DNA of 64,000 nucleotides, from positions 19,891-83,890 of the forward strand of contig NZ_JAPDPJ010000023.1 in assembly GCF_026013605.1 (NCBI RefSeq), given 5' to 3'. The notes beneath the pieces were generated by a model. That model was not told where the DNA came from and made no database searches. It saw nothing but the letters and a program-made list of their open reading frames with translations. Below, piece by piece: positions 9,760-18,714 of this stretch. A program made the position numbers and the translations under genes. Each line of letters opens with the position of its first letter. The stretch's first letter is position 1. Source of the stretch: Plebeiibacterium sediminum. Lineage in GTDB: Bacteria > Bacteroidota > Bacteroidia > Bacteroidales > Marinilabiliaceae.

Positions 9760-10755
9760 CTATATTATCACCATTGTAGCACCAAAACCGTATTCCTTAA
9801 ACGAGGCATCCTGATAGCTATGCCATTTATATTTACGATCCAATAATTTTCGCAACTCATTTTTTAAAACACCATTACCAACACCATGAATAAAAACAAT
9901 TTTCTTGTTCTTATTCTTTTTATTTTGCTCCATAATCTCATGGAACTTTTCAATCTGGTAACCCAACATCTCCTTATTACTTAAACCTCTAACATCGTCC
10001 AATAATTCATGAATATGCAGATCTACCTCCAACACCTGATCATCATCCCTCCTTTTAGGCTTTACAACCTTCTTCACGCTCTCTTTTTCTCTTACTATAC
10101 TATTGAATTTTTTACCTGTTAAATCTTCAAGCTTTTCTTCTAAAACACCTTTTAACACGTAGTTTAAATAAGCCTTTTCATTAAAATATTCATTAGCAAC
10201 ATAGCTACCATCTTTTAACAATTTCGATCCACTAAATTTCAAGTTGTATGTAATAGAGTCTTTAGGTTTATAGGGAACACATTTTCTATACATCAATACA
10301 TTAACTACATACTTAGCTCCATCAAGCTGTGTTATATTATAATCTTTTAATTCAATCTTAGTATTTGGTTCTATACTACCAGAAAATTGATTTTCAACCT
10401 GATCCTCAACAACCAAACCTATAGTGTAGAACAGATAAAAATTAGAATCGTTAATTAGGTATAGCGTAACATTTGTTGGCATTGTTGCATTCCTTAGACA
10501 TGCTAATAAAATCTTTGGATTCCCTTCTTCCTCCGACTCTTCAATTAACTCCTCATTAAAATCATCACTTTCCACAGTATCCGATTGCCTATCCTGTACC
10601 TTCTTCTCCACCAAAACCACTTCCGTAATTAAAGATGGAACTTCAAAACCATCGTCATCTAAAACAAACACCATTTTTCCACCTTCAACTCTACTAACGA
10701 TACCTCCTCCTACTTCATTTAAAAAACGTACTCGATCTCCTATACCAATTGCCAT
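9760..10755 (-). CDS. DUF2027 domain protein with C-terminal Smr domain
   Basis: 331 residues. The first ~70 residues form a small beta-rich domain (MAIGIGDRVRFLNEVGGGIV...), typical of Bacteroidota DUF2027 proteins, followed by an acidic linker and a central beta domain. The last ~85 residues are a Smr (small MutS-related) domain with 'VDLHIHEL' and 'FIHGVGNGVLK' motifs. Smr domains are DNA or RNA endonuclease/binding modules. The protein lacks the MutS ATPase core, so it is not MutS2 itself. It is a single-gene unit with its own terminator and is divergent from queA. The exact role is unknown. Confidence 0.85.
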   Translation of the reverse strand: MAIGIGDRVRFLNEVGGGIVSRVEGGKMVFVLDDDGFEVPSLITEVVLVEKKVQDRQSDTVESDDFNEELIEESEEEGNPKILLACLRNATMPTNVTLYLINDSNFYLFYTIGLVVEDQVENQFSGSIEPNTKIELKDYNITQLDGAKYVVNVLMYRKCVPYKPKDSITYNLKFSGSKLLKDGSYVANEYFNEKAYLNYVLKGVLEEKLEDLTGKKFNSIVREKESVKKVVKPKRRDDDQVLEVDLHIHELLDDVRGLSNKEMLGYQIEKFHEIMEQNKKNKNKKIVFIHGVGNGVLKNELRKLLDRKYKWHSYQDASFKEYGFGATMVII

Positions 10756-10832
10756 TAGTTTCTAATATTAATTCATTAATTTTTCGAACCTGAAATTATA
10801 AAAATACTTCTGTACAATTGAATAAAGTTGAC

Positions 10833-10840
10833 TATTTTTG
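10833..10840 (+). promoter_or_regulatory. Candidate -7 box for queA
   Basis: TATTTTTG matches the Bacteroidota TAnnTTTG element, 50 bases ahead of the queA start. No good -33 TTTG lies at the usual spacing; TTCTG at 10808 is the closest. Confidence 0.45.
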
Positions 10841-10889
10841 CAATCGTTTTTTATTAGCAGTTAATTTTTAAGTACATAGAGATTTTACA

Positions 10890-12095
10890 ATGAATAAACC
10901 CAACATTAGTATTCAGGAATATACCTACCAATTACCACCAGAAAAAATAGCAAAATACCCTTTAAAAAACAGAGAAGACTCAAAACTACTGATATATAAG
11001 AATAATAATATTGAAGAAAACCAGTTTCACAACCTACATAAATATATACCTTCAAACAGCCTAATAGTATTTAACAACACTAAAGTAATACAAGCCCGTA
11101 TTCAGTTTCAAAAAACAACCGGTGCTAACATCGAAGTTTTTTGTTTAGAGCCAATTAATCCATCTGATTTAAATTTAGTTTTTCAAACAAAACAATCTTG
11201 TTCATGGAAATGCATTGTTGGAAACTCAAAAAAATGGAAGAATGGACCTTTAACAAAATCTATTACGATCAACAACCAGGAAATAACCATCACAATTGAA
11301 CGTGAGGAAATTTTAGATGATGCTCAAATCATTAATTTTTCATGGGACAACAATAGTTTTACATTTGCTGAAATTCTTGAAAACATTGGTAACATCCCTA
11401 TTCCTCCTTATTTAAACAGAGATACTGAAGAAATTGATTTATCAAGATACCAAACAGTATACTCAAATCACAAAGGTTCTGTTGCAGCTCCTACAGCAGG
11501 TCTGCATTTTACAGAAAACGTGATTGACAAATTAAATAGAAACAATATTGACATTACCAATGTAACACTCCATGTTGGAGCCGGAACATTTAAACCCGTT
11601 AAAAGTGAAAAAATTTCTGATCACGAAATGCATATAGAACATTTTTTCGTTGAAGAAAAAACTATTGATTTACTATTAAAATTTGAGGATAACATTACCA
11701 GCACTGGCACAACTACTGTAAGAACTCTTGAAAGCCTTTATTGGCTTGGAGTAAAGCAGTTGGAGAACATTAATGAGTTCTATATATCACAATGGGACCC
11801 ATACAATCTACCTGGTCACCACAGTACAAAAAACGCACTTTTGGCTTTAAAAAAATATCTTCAAAACAAAGGAACTTCAGTTTTACAAAGTAGTACTGGA
11901 ATTATGATTGCCCCGGGTTATAGCTTTAAGGTAGTAAACAGACTAATTACTAATTTTCACCAACCTAACAGTACGTTATTATTACTAATAGCAGCTTTTA
12001 CTTCCGGAGATAACTGGAAAGAAATATACAACTACGCCCTAAATAATGATTTTAGATTTTTAAGTTACGGAGATAGCTCTTTATTATTCAGATAA
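10890..12095 (+). CDS. queA: S-adenosylmethionine:tRNA ribosyltransferase-isomerase
   Basis: QueA transfers and isomerises the ribosyl part of SAM onto preQ1 in tRNA to make epoxyqueuosine at wobble position 34. The family signatures are plain: 'VFNNTKVIQAR' near residue 60-70, 'GSVAAPTAGLHFT' around 195-205, 'TLHVGAGTFKPV' and 'DHEMHIEHF' after it, and 'NFHQPNSTLLLLIAAF' near the C-terminus. The length of 401 residues exceeds the ~350 of the E. coli enzyme but is usual for Bacteroidota. No other queuosine gene is nearby, and a terminator follows immediately, so it is probably monocistronic. Confidence 0.95.
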   Translation: MNKPNISIQEYTYQLPPEKIAKYPLKNREDSKLLIYKNNNIEENQFHNLHKYIPSNSLIVFNNTKVIQARIQFQKTTGANIEVFCLEPINPSDLNLVFQTKQSCSWKCIVGNSKKWKNGPLTKSITINNQEITITIEREEILDDAQIINFSWDNNSFTFAEILENIGNIPIPPYLNRDTEEIDLSRYQTVYSNHKGSVAAPTAGLHFTENVIDKLNRNNIDITNVTLHVGAGTFKPVKSEKISDHEMHIEHFFVEEKTIDLLLKFEDNITSTGTTTVRTLESLYWLGVKQLENINEFYISQWDPYNLPGHHSTKNALLALKKYLQNKGTSVLQSSTGIMIAPGYSFKVVNRLITNFHQPNSTLLLLIAAFTSGDNWKEIYNYALNNDFRFLSYGDSSLLFR

Positions 12096-12100
12096 AAAAC

Positions 12101-12137
12101 AAGGACCTACTAACAATTATATATTGAGTAGGTCCTT
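12101..12137. terminator. Bidirectional terminator between queA and the BFD-like gene
   Basis: aaggacctac at 12101-12110 pairs perfectly with gtaggtcctt at 12128-12137. A T-rich tail follows on the plus strand and a gttttttatc tail on the minus strand, so the hairpin can end both convergent genes. It lies 6 bases past the stop of each. Confidence 0.85.
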
Positions 12138-12142
12138 TTCTC

Positions 12143-12337
12143 TTATTCTTTTTCTTTTTTCAGTTCTTCTTCCAAAATCTCTTCAAGATCTGCATAACAA
12201 GAACCACAAATTGTTGCTGCATTGGTTTCATCCTGCACTTCATCCATTGTTTTCAAACCCTTTTCATGAATTAACTTTACAAAATCACCTTTTCGTAACA
12301 GCATATGTTTACATACAAAATCTCTATCTTCAAACAT
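12143..12337 (-). CDS. BFD-like [2Fe-2S]-binding small protein
   Basis: 64 residues resembling bacterioferritin-associated ferredoxin-like domains: an N-terminal metal-ligand pair, two helices with 'GLKTMDEVQDETNAAT', and the C-terminal 'ICGSC'. In the family the four ligands are C-x-C near the start and C-x-x-C at the end. Here the first pair is Cys9-Lys-His11, so the visible ligand set is three Cys (9, 44, 47) and one His. The C-terminal tail is acidic and helical. Its frame is supported by this domain pattern; the opposite frame gives a composition without any domain. Role: small electron-transfer or Fe-S docking protein, inferred. Confidence 0.75.
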   Translation of the reverse strand: MFEDRDFVCKHMLLRKGDFVKLIHEKGLKTMDEVQDETNAATICGSCYADLEEILEEELKKEKE

Positions 12338-12643
12338 AAGATCTAAACTAAATTTATTTATTAATAATCTGAAAAACTGGAATAATAATACAAATTTTAA
12401 AGTAAAACATTCTCATTTTTTCTTTCTCTCTCCATTTTCTTAAACCAATATTTTTTATAAAAGTTCACTGAGTTAAAAAGGATAAAATAAAAAGTTAAAG
12501 AAGAGTTAAAATTTAGCAATATCAGGGAAACTCGCTCTTTGATTAACATTATTTAACAATTGCTTTTACACCTCCGCATATTAAAAAACTAATTTTGGAA
12601 TCCTCATAGAAAGAATAAAGTATTAACAAGAAATATTAAACTC
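12338..12643. other. Divergent intergenic region upstream of the Bat operon
   Basis: 306 AT-rich bases between the divergent BFD-like gene and moxR. It holds a candidate -7 element at 12590-12597; no other structure seen. Confidence 0.5.
12590..12597 (+). promoter_or_regulatory. Candidate -7 box of the Bat operon
   Basis: TAATTTTG is an exact TAnnTTTG match 46 bases ahead of the moxR start. A convincing -33 element at 17-21 bases is not visible. Confidence 0.5.
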
Positions 12644-13639
12644 ATGGAGCAATCTGTAGATATAAGAGAGTTAAATGAAAGAATAAAAAATGAAAGTTCT
12701 TTTGTAGACTTACTAACTATTGAAATGAACAAAGTAATTGTTGGCCAGAAACATTTGGTTGAAGGATTACTAATTGGTTTATTAAGTGATGGTCACATTT
12801 TATTAGAAGGTGTTCCTGGTCTGGCTAAAACTTTAGCCATTAATACGCTTGCAACTATTGTTGATGCAAAGTTTAGCCGAATTCAGTTTACTCCGGATTT
12901 ATTACCTGCTGACCTTTTAGGTACAATGATTTATAGTCAGAAAAATGAGGAATTCATTATTAAAAAAGGTCCTATTTTCACCAATTTTGTATTAGCAGAT
13001 GAGATTAACCGAGCCCCGGCTAAAGTACAAAGTGCTCTACTTGAAGCCATGCAAGAGCGTCAGGTTACTATTGGCGAGACTACATATAAACTAGAGGAAC
13101 CATTCTTGGTAATGGCAACTCAAAACCCTATTGAACAAGAAGGTACTTATCCTCTTCCAGAAGCGCAGGTTGACCGTTTTATGCTAAAGATTGTGATTGA
13201 CTATCCTCAGAAAGAAGAAGAACAAATGATTATCCGTCATAATCTTGCTCAATCATTTCCAAAAGCATCTTCTATCTTAAAACCTGATGATATTATCAGA
13301 GCCAGAAAGGTTGTTAAAGATGTTTACATGGATGAGAAAATTGAAAAATACATTGTTGACATTGTATTTGCTACCAGATTCCCTGAAAAATACAATTTGG
13401 AAAAGTACAAGGAAATGATTTCATACGGCTGTTCTCCTCGTGCAAGTATCAGTTTATCAATGGCTGCGAAAGCATATGCTTTCATTAAGCGAAGAGGATA
13501 TGTTATTCCTGAGGATGTAAGAGCTGTTTGCCATGATGTACTAAGACACAGAATTGGTTTATCTTACGAGGCAGAAGCTAACAATGTAACTTCAATAGAG
13601 GTAATTAACGACATTTTAAATACAGTTGAAGTGCCTTAG
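12644..13639 (+). CDS. moxR: MoxR-family AAA+ ATPase of the Bat operon
   Basis: 331 residues, a full-length MoxR ATPase. Walker A is 'GVPGLAKT' at residues 56-63, Walker B 'LADEINRAP' at 117-125, and sensor 'ATQNPIEQEGTYPLPEAQVDRF' follows. MoxR ATPases act as chaperones that load or remodel partners carrying von Willebrand A domains. Here the next genes supply exactly those partners (DUF58, BatA, BatB). In Bacteroides this gene position heads the aerotolerance operon. A 63-base gap separates it from the DUF58 gene on the same strand. Confidence 0.93.
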   Translation: MEQSVDIRELNERIKNESSFVDLLTIEMNKVIVGQKHLVEGLLIGLLSDGHILLEGVPGLAKTLAINTLATIVDAKFSRIQFTPDLLPADLLGTMIYSQKNEEFIIKKGPIFTNFVLADEINRAPAKVQSALLEAMQERQVTIGETTYKLEEPFLVMATQNPIEQEGTYPLPEAQVDRFMLKIVIDYPQKEEEQMIIRHNLAQSFPKASSILKPDDIIRARKVVKDVYMDEKIEKYIVDIVFATRFPEKYNLEKYKEMISYGCSPRASISLSMAAKAYAFIKRRGYVIPEDVRAVCHDVLRHRIGLSYEAEANNVTSIEVINDILNTVEVP

Positions 13640-13702
13640 TCTTTTATTTTATTTTACGCAGGATTAACATCCTTATCATTAATCGCATAAATAAAAGATT
13701 AA

Positions 13703-14569
13703 ATGGAAACAACGGATCTACTAAAAAAAGTCCGCCAGATTGAAATAAAAACTCGGGGACTTTCAAGTAATATATTTGCGGGAGAATACCATTCTGCCTT
13801 TAAAGGCAGAGGTATGACCTTTAGTGAGGTGAGAGAGTATCAATATGGAGATGATATCAGAAATATTGACTGGAATGTTACAGCCAGGTTTAACCACCCA
13901 TATGTAAAGGTTTTTGAAGAAGAAAGAGAACTAACTGTTATGTTATTAATTGATGTATCCGGCTCCAGAGAATTCGGTACATCCTTTAAATACAAAAAAA
14001 ATGTAATTACCGAAATCGCTGCTGTTCTTGCTTTTTCGGCTATTCAAAACAATGATAAAATTGGAGTTATCTTTTTCTCTGATAAGATTGAAAAGTTCAT
14101 TTCGCCTCAAAAAGGCCGTAAACACATTCTTCATATCATTCGCCAACTTATTTCGTTTACTCCTGAAAACAGAACTACAAATATTGGTGAAGCATTAAGG
14201 TATTTAACCAATGCTATAAAAAAGCGATGTACCACTTTTATCATCTCTGATTTTATGGATGATGAATTTGAGAATCCATTAAAAATAGCCAATCAAAAAC
14301 ATGATGTGGTAGCTCTTAAAGTTTATGATGAAAGAGAAACAGAAATGCCCCCTATTGGATTAATAAAACTTAAAGATGCTGAAAGCGGGGCTTATTCCTG
14401 GATTGATACATCAAATAAAAAGGTAAGAGATGCCTTTAAAAAGCATTGGCTAGAGAATGATGAAAAAACGCAAACAATTTTCAGAAAGTGTGGTATTGAT
14501 AGCGCATCAATAAGAACTGATGAAGATTATGTAAAGGCGCTCATGTATTTATTTAAAAAACGAATATAA
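13703..14569 (+). CDS. DUF58 domain protein (VWA-like), Bat operon
   Basis: 288 residues, soluble. The DUF58 signature 'FSEVREYQYGDDIRNIDWNVTA' lies at about residues 40-61, and a VWA-like fold follows with the metal-site motif D-x-S-x-S as D84-V-S86-G-S88. Partner of MoxR; thought to be a scaffold or metal-dependent binding protein at the inner membrane. The stop overlaps the next start by one base (TAATG), which signals translational coupling with the membrane protein that follows. Confidence 0.92.
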   Translation: METTDLLKKVRQIEIKTRGLSSNIFAGEYHSAFKGRGMTFSEVREYQYGDDIRNIDWNVTARFNHPYVKVFEEERELTVMLLIDVSGSREFGTSFKYKKNVITEIAAVLAFSAIQNNDKIGVIFFSDKIEKFISPQKGRKHILHIIRQLISFTPENRTTNIGEALRYLTNAIKKRCTTFIISDFMDDEFENPLKIANQKHDVVALKVYDERETEMPPIGLIKLKDAESGAYSWIDTSNKKVRDAFKKHWLENDEKTQTIFRKCGIDSASIRTDEDYVKALMYLFKKRI

Positions 14570-15612
14570 TGAACTCAATAGCAATTGAATTCTATAAATA
14601 CCATAAAACAAGTATAAAAGCCTTAGTGGTTATATTTTGCTGTATTTTTTTATCTGGTATAAAAACAAATGCACAAAATGTAAGTGCTTCTGCAACGCTT
14701 GATTCTACTACAATTTTAATTGGTGGTCAGATTGACTTACGAATTGAAGTAAGCCAACCAGAAGGATTAAAAGTCAATTTCCCAGTATTTAATGATACAA
14801 TTACAAAGAGTATTGAAATTGTAGAAAAAGGAGAAGTTGATAGTATAAAAATGGATAACGATAGAATTGTATTGTCTCAACTATACAGAATTACATCGTT
14901 TGATAGCGGATTACATTATATTCCCCCAATAAAAATCGAAGTTTTTGATGGAGAACTTAAAAACATGGTTGATACAGATCCTTTGAGTTTAAGGGTTGTA
15001 AATCCTTTTCAGGAAGTAAATCCGGAAAAAGGTATGTTTGATATTAAAGGAGTACAAGATTCTCCATTTAAATTATCTGAGATACTGGAATATATCTATT
15101 GGGTACTTGGAATTTTAGTGGTACTTGGATTAGCTATTTGGGGATATTTATATTATAAAAGAAAGCATCAGGGAGATGGTAAGGTTTTTATTAAAGCAAA
15201 ACCCGATGAGCCGGCTCATATTATAGCTATCAGGGAACTTGATAAAGTGAAGGAAGCTAAACTTTGGGAGAATAATAAAATAAAAGAATTTTATACTTCT
15301 GTTTCAAATATATTACGTGAGTACATTGAAAACAGATATGATATTCCTGCTTTAGAGCAAACTTCCATTGAAATTCTATCAGAGATTAAAACATCTGCAA
15401 AAATTGACAAAGAAATATTTGATCAATTAAATCAGGTACTTGAACTATCTGACCTGGTTAAATTTGCAAAGTTTGAGCCATTGCCGGATGAACATGCTTT
15501 AAGTTTAATGAATGCTTATTTCTTTATTGAAAAAACTAAAGAAAACCTCATTAAATCACTAGAAGAAGAAAAAGATTTAATGTTGGAAAAAGAAAAAAAT
15601 TCCAACGAGTAA
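14569..15612 (+). CDS. BatD-like single-pass membrane protein of the Bat operon
   Basis: 347 residues. An N-terminal signal segment (about residues 15-35, ending in '..NAQN') precedes an extracytoplasmic beta-rich domain ('ILIGGQIDLRIEVSQPEGL'). One membrane helix lies near residues 175-195 (YWVLGILVVLGLAIWGYLYY), followed by a cytoplasmic helical domain of about 140 residues with 'EFYTSVSNILREYIENRYDIPALEQTS'. The same cytoplasmic pattern recurs at the end of BatD in this operon, so the two are probably paralogues in architecture. Start overlaps the DUF58 stop. Role inferred: membrane anchor for the MoxR/VWA complex. Confidence 0.85.
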   Translation: MNSIAIEFYKYHKTSIKALVVIFCCIFLSGIKTNAQNVSASATLDSTTILIGGQIDLRIEVSQPEGLKVNFPVFNDTITKSIEIVEKGEVDSIKMDNDRIVLSQLYRITSFDSGLHYIPPIKIEVFDGELKNMVDTDPLSLRVVNPFQEVNPEKGMFDIKGVQDSPFKLSEILEYIYWVLGILVVLGLAIWGYLYYKRKHQGDGKVFIKAKPDEPAHIIAIRELDKVKEAKLWENNKIKEFYTSVSNILREYIENRYDIPALEQTSIEILSEIKTSAKIDKEIFDQLNQVLELSDLVKFAKFEPLPDEHALSLMNAYFFIEKTKENLIKSLEEEKDLMLEKEKNSNE

Positions 15613-15648
15613 AAACCTGCATTTTATGATGCATAATGAGTTTGAAAA

Positions 15649-16641
15649 ATGAGTAGCATAACCTTTTTACATCCAAATTTCTTTTATCTATTATTGGGAT
15701 TAATTCCAATGATTGGCTGGTACATTTGGAAACAAAAAAGCGCTCAAGCTTCTTTACAAATATCTTCACTAAAGGGATTTGAAAATGCGCCAGTTTCCTG
15801 GAAAGTATATTTCAGACATGTGCCTTTTGCTTTGCGTTCAATAGCAATCATATTTTTGATTATAGTATTGGCCCGACCTCAATCATCAAATAGCTCAAGA
15901 GATGTGGTAACAGAAGGTATTGATATTGTAATGACCTTAGACATTTCTTCGAGTATGGAAGCGTTGGACTTTAAGCCCAACAGACTTGAAGCTGCAAAGG
16001 ATGTTGCCACGGAATTTATGTCGGCACGGCCAAACGATAAAATTGGACTAGTGATATTTGCCGGAGAAAGCTTTACGCAATGCCCATTAACAACAGATAA
16101 AGCTGTTTTAGTTAATTTGACACATGACATCAAAACCAGAATGGTTGAAGATGGAACTGCGATTGGACTTGGACTAGCTACAGCTGTTAACAGAATAAAA
16201 GATAGCGATGCGAAATCAAAAGTAATTATTCTTTTAACTGATGGTGTTAACAATCGTGGTGAAGTAGCACCATTAACAGCGGCCGAAATTGCTAAAACTT
16301 TTGGCATCAGAGTCTATACCATTGGGGTTGGATCCGAAGGAAAAGCTCAGATTCCTGTACAAACACCTTATGGAACAAGATATGTAGAGGAGGAAGTTAA
16401 GATTGATGAGCCAATGATGAAAGAAATCGCTGAAACAACAGGTGGCCAATATTTTAGAGCAACAAACAAAACAAGCTTAAAGAAAATTTATGAAGAGATT
16501 GACCAAATGGAAAAAACAAAAATTGAGGTTAAAGAATACACAAAACGTTCTGAAGAGTACTTAATTTTTGCTATTCTGGCTGCTCTTTTCATTTTAATGG
16601 AAGTATTTATTAAGTCAACCATACTTAGAAACCTTCCTTAA
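15649..16641 (+). CDS. batA: BatA, membrane VWA-domain protein
   Basis: 330 residues. Membrane helices near residues 8-26 and 58-75 flank a short loop, then a VWA domain occupies about 90-290. The metal-ion-dependent adhesion site motif D98-I-S100-S-S102 is intact, with the later 'TxDGVN' motif ('LLTDGVNNRG'). A C-terminal membrane helix (about 305-325) closes it. BatA and BatB are paired inner-membrane proteins linked to aerotolerance and stress resistance in Bacteroides. It lies 36 bases after the preceding gene and 23 before batB. Confidence 0.93.
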   Translation: MSSITFLHPNFFYLLLGLIPMIGWYIWKQKSAQASLQISSLKGFENAPVSWKVYFRHVPFALRSIAIIFLIIVLARPQSSNSSRDVVTEGIDIVMTLDISSSMEALDFKPNRLEAAKDVATEFMSARPNDKIGLVIFAGESFTQCPLTTDKAVLVNLTHDIKTRMVEDGTAIGLGLATAVNRIKDSDAKSKVIILLTDGVNNRGEVAPLTAAEIAKTFGIRVYTIGVGSEGKAQIPVQTPYGTRYVEEEVKIDEPMMKEIAETTGGQYFRATNKTSLKKIYEEIDQMEKTKIEVKEYTKRSEEYLIFAILAALFILMEVFIKSTILRNLP

Positions 16642-16664
16642 ATAACCCATTAAGATTTGAAAAT

Positions 16665-17711
16665 ATGTTTAGATTTGAAAATCCTGAATATCTATACCTT
16701 TTAATAATAGTTCCTGTCTTAGCTTTCCTAAGTTTAATTATAGGAAAAAGGCGAAAAAAGGCACTTCAACAGTTTGGTAATCCTGAACTGTTAGAATCGT
16801 TAATGCCCAGTGCTTCAAGTATACGACCGATTATTAAATTTTATATTATGCTATTGGTTATTATTTGTTTAATACTAACCATGGCAGGACCACAATTTGG
16901 TTCTAAACTTGAAACAGTTAAAAGAAAAGGTATTGAAATCATGATAGCTCTTGATGTATCAAACAGTATGAATGCTCAGGATATTCAACCAAGTAGATTA
17001 GACAGAGCTAAAAGAGCCATTTACCAATTGGTGGATAAACTAGAAAATGATAAGGTTGGTTTAATTGTTTTTGCTGGTCAGGCATACACTCAATTACCAA
17101 TTACAACAGATTATCCTTCGGCTAAAATGTTTATTTCCACCATAAACACAGGCATAATTCCTACGCAGGGTACTGCAATTGGAGCAGCCATTGAAAAAGG
17201 TATCCGATCATTTAGTTCACAGGAAGAAGTTAACAGGGCTATAATTGTGATTACCGATGGTGAAAACCACGAAGATGATGCTATAGCTGCAGCAAAAGCC
17301 GCAGTTGAAAAGGGAATAAAAGTATATACTGTTGGGATGGGATTACCCAAAGGTGCTCCTATTCCTGTTGGGGATAGCAATAAAAACAATTTCATGAAAG
17401 ACCGTGAAGGTAATGTTGTTATCTCTAAGTTAAATGAAGATATGCTTATCAATATTGCTAAAAATGGTGATGGTGAGTTTATATCTGCCAATAATATCAG
17501 AAAAGGAATTAATGATTTGGTTGATCATCTGTCAAAACTTGAAAAAACTGAGATGGATGCAAAAATCTATACTGACTATGACCACCAGTTTCAATACATA
17601 GCTCTATTGGCTCTTCTTTTCCTAATTATCGACTTTATGATTTTGGAAAGAAAGAATAAGTATCTGAAAAACATTAATCTTTTTGAGGAAAATAAGGAGG
17701 ACGCAAAATGA
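16665..17711 (+). CDS. batB: BatB, membrane VWA-domain protein
   Basis: 348 residues with the BatA layout: helices near 8-26 and 58-75, a VWA domain with D97-V-S99-N-S101 and 'VITDGENHED', and a C-terminal helix around 305-325. Similarity to BatA marks a duplication within the operon. The last codons overlap the start of batC (ATGA), so the two are translationally coupled. Expected to work with BatA and MoxR in the cytoplasmic membrane with the VWA domain exposed outside the cytoplasm. Confidence 0.93.
   Translation: MFRFENPEYLYLLIIVPVLAFLSLIIGKRRKKALQQFGNPELLESLMPSASSIRPIIKFYIMLLVIICLILTMAGPQFGSKLETVKRKGIEIMIALDVSNSMNAQDIQPSRLDRAKRAIYQLVDKLENDKVGLIVFAGQAYTQLPITTDYPSAKMFISTINTGIIPTQGTAIGAAIEKGIRSFSSQEEVNRAIIVITDGENHEDDAIAAAKAAVEKGIKVYTVGMGLPKGAPIPVGDSNKNNFMKDREGNVVISKLNEDMLINIAKNGDGEFISANNIRKGINDLVDHLSKLEKTEMDAKIYTDYDHQFQYIALLALLFLIIDFMILERKNKYLKNINLFEENKEDAK
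17694..17700 (+). promoter_or_regulatory. Strong Shine-Dalgarno sequence of batC
   Basis: AAGGAGG ends 7 bases before the batC ATG at 17708. Such a full SD is rare in this genome, whose genes mostly start without one, and it fixes the start of batC inside the end of batB. Confidence 0.75.
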
Positions 17712-18649
17712 AATTATTAATATCTGCATTAGTGTTATTTATAGGCGTTTCTGTTGCTTCCGCACAAAAGGAACGTAAATTCATACGTGATGGGAACAAA
17801 GAGTTTTCTAATGAAAAATATATTGAATCTGAAATTGAATATAAAAAAGCATTAGATAATCTGGCTGAAGGAAAATCCTCGTTTGAAGCAGAGTTTAATC
17901 TGGGTGATGCATACTTTAAACAAGAAAAATACGAGGAAGCGCTGAATCAGTTTAAAAGTATCAAACAGGAAGATTTAACCAAGGATCAAAAGGCAATGAT
18001 CAATCATAATCTTGGAAATACATACCTGGCAAAAAAAGATATTGACAACGCTATTAAATCATATAAAACAGCATTAAAAAATAATCCTCTGGACGATGAA
18101 ACCAGGTATAATTTAATTGCTGCTTTAAAGATGAAACAACAGCAAGAGCAAAACAAACAAAATCAGGATCAGAATAAAGACCAGAATAAGGATCAGCAAA
18201 ATCAGGACAAACAGAACCAGGATCAACAAAACAAAGATCAACAGAATCAGCAAAACCAGGATTCTGATGGCGATGGTATTCCTGATGAGAAAGAACAACA
18301 AGATCAACAAGGTAATCCAAGTCCTAATGAAGATACTGATAAGGATGGAATTCCTGATTACAAAGATAATGACTCGGATAACGATGGTAAATCTGATAAA
18401 GAGGAAGCTGGAGAAAATCCGAATGAACCAAAAGATACCGATGGCGATGGTATTCCGGATTATAGAGACACAGATTCTAATAATGATGGAACACCAGATA
18501 GCCAGGACAGTAAACCACAAAACGATAATATTTCAAAAGAAGATGCACAGCGCATTTTAAATGCTTTAAATCAGGATGAAAAAGAATTGCAGGAAAAAAT
18601 GAGAAAAGTAAAAGGTAATCCTGCAGGAAACATTGAAAAGAACTGGTAA
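17708..18649 (+). CDS. batC: BatC, TPR protein with thrombospondin type 3-like repeats
   Basis: 313 residues. Signal peptide 1-20 (..SVASAQ), TPR region about 22-140, a Gln/Asn/Lys/Asp-rich low-complexity linker 143-184, then five D-x-D-x-D-G-x-x-D calcium-binding repeats at 185-265. A conserved C-terminal helix follows ('DAQRILNALNQDEKELQEKM'). The TPR and the C-terminal helix are what BatC proteins normally have; the Gln-rich linker and the thrombospondin type 3-like block are an insertion between them. It is periplasmic by its signal peptide, so calcium binding outside the cytoplasm is plausible (inference). Start fixed by a strong SD. Confidence 0.9.
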   Translation: MKLLISALVLFIGVSVASAQKERKFIRDGNKEFSNEKYIESEIEYKKALDNLAEGKSSFEAEFNLGDAYFKQEKYEEALNQFKSIKQEDLTKDQKAMINHNLGNTYLAKKDIDNAIKSYKTALKNNPLDDETRYNLIAALKMKQQQEQNKQNQDQNKDQNKDQQNQDKQNQDQQNKDQQNQQNQDSDGDGIPDEKEQQDQQGNPSPNEDTDKDGIPDYKDNDSDNDGKSDKEEAGENPNEPKDTDGDGIPDYRDTDSNNDGTPDSQDSKPQNDNISKEDAQRILNALNQDEKELQEKMRKVKGNPAGNIEKNW

Positions 18650-18714
18650 ATAATAGTAATTATTTGTATTACTTTTGTGGCTTTAATATAATTAATCATC
18701 GAAATTATTGAAAA

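Noticed and set aside
12124..12339. Plus-strand frame of 71 codons opposite the BFD-like gene
   Set aside because: It begins inside the queA terminator hairpin and encodes a low-complexity Leu/His-rich chain; the minus frame has the Fe-S ligand pattern.
18054..18520. Hydrophobic minus-strand frames opposite batC (18054-18320 and 18125-18520)
   Set aside because: They are shadows of the Gln/Asp-rich and calcium-repeat codons, giving artificial Ile/Leu runs.
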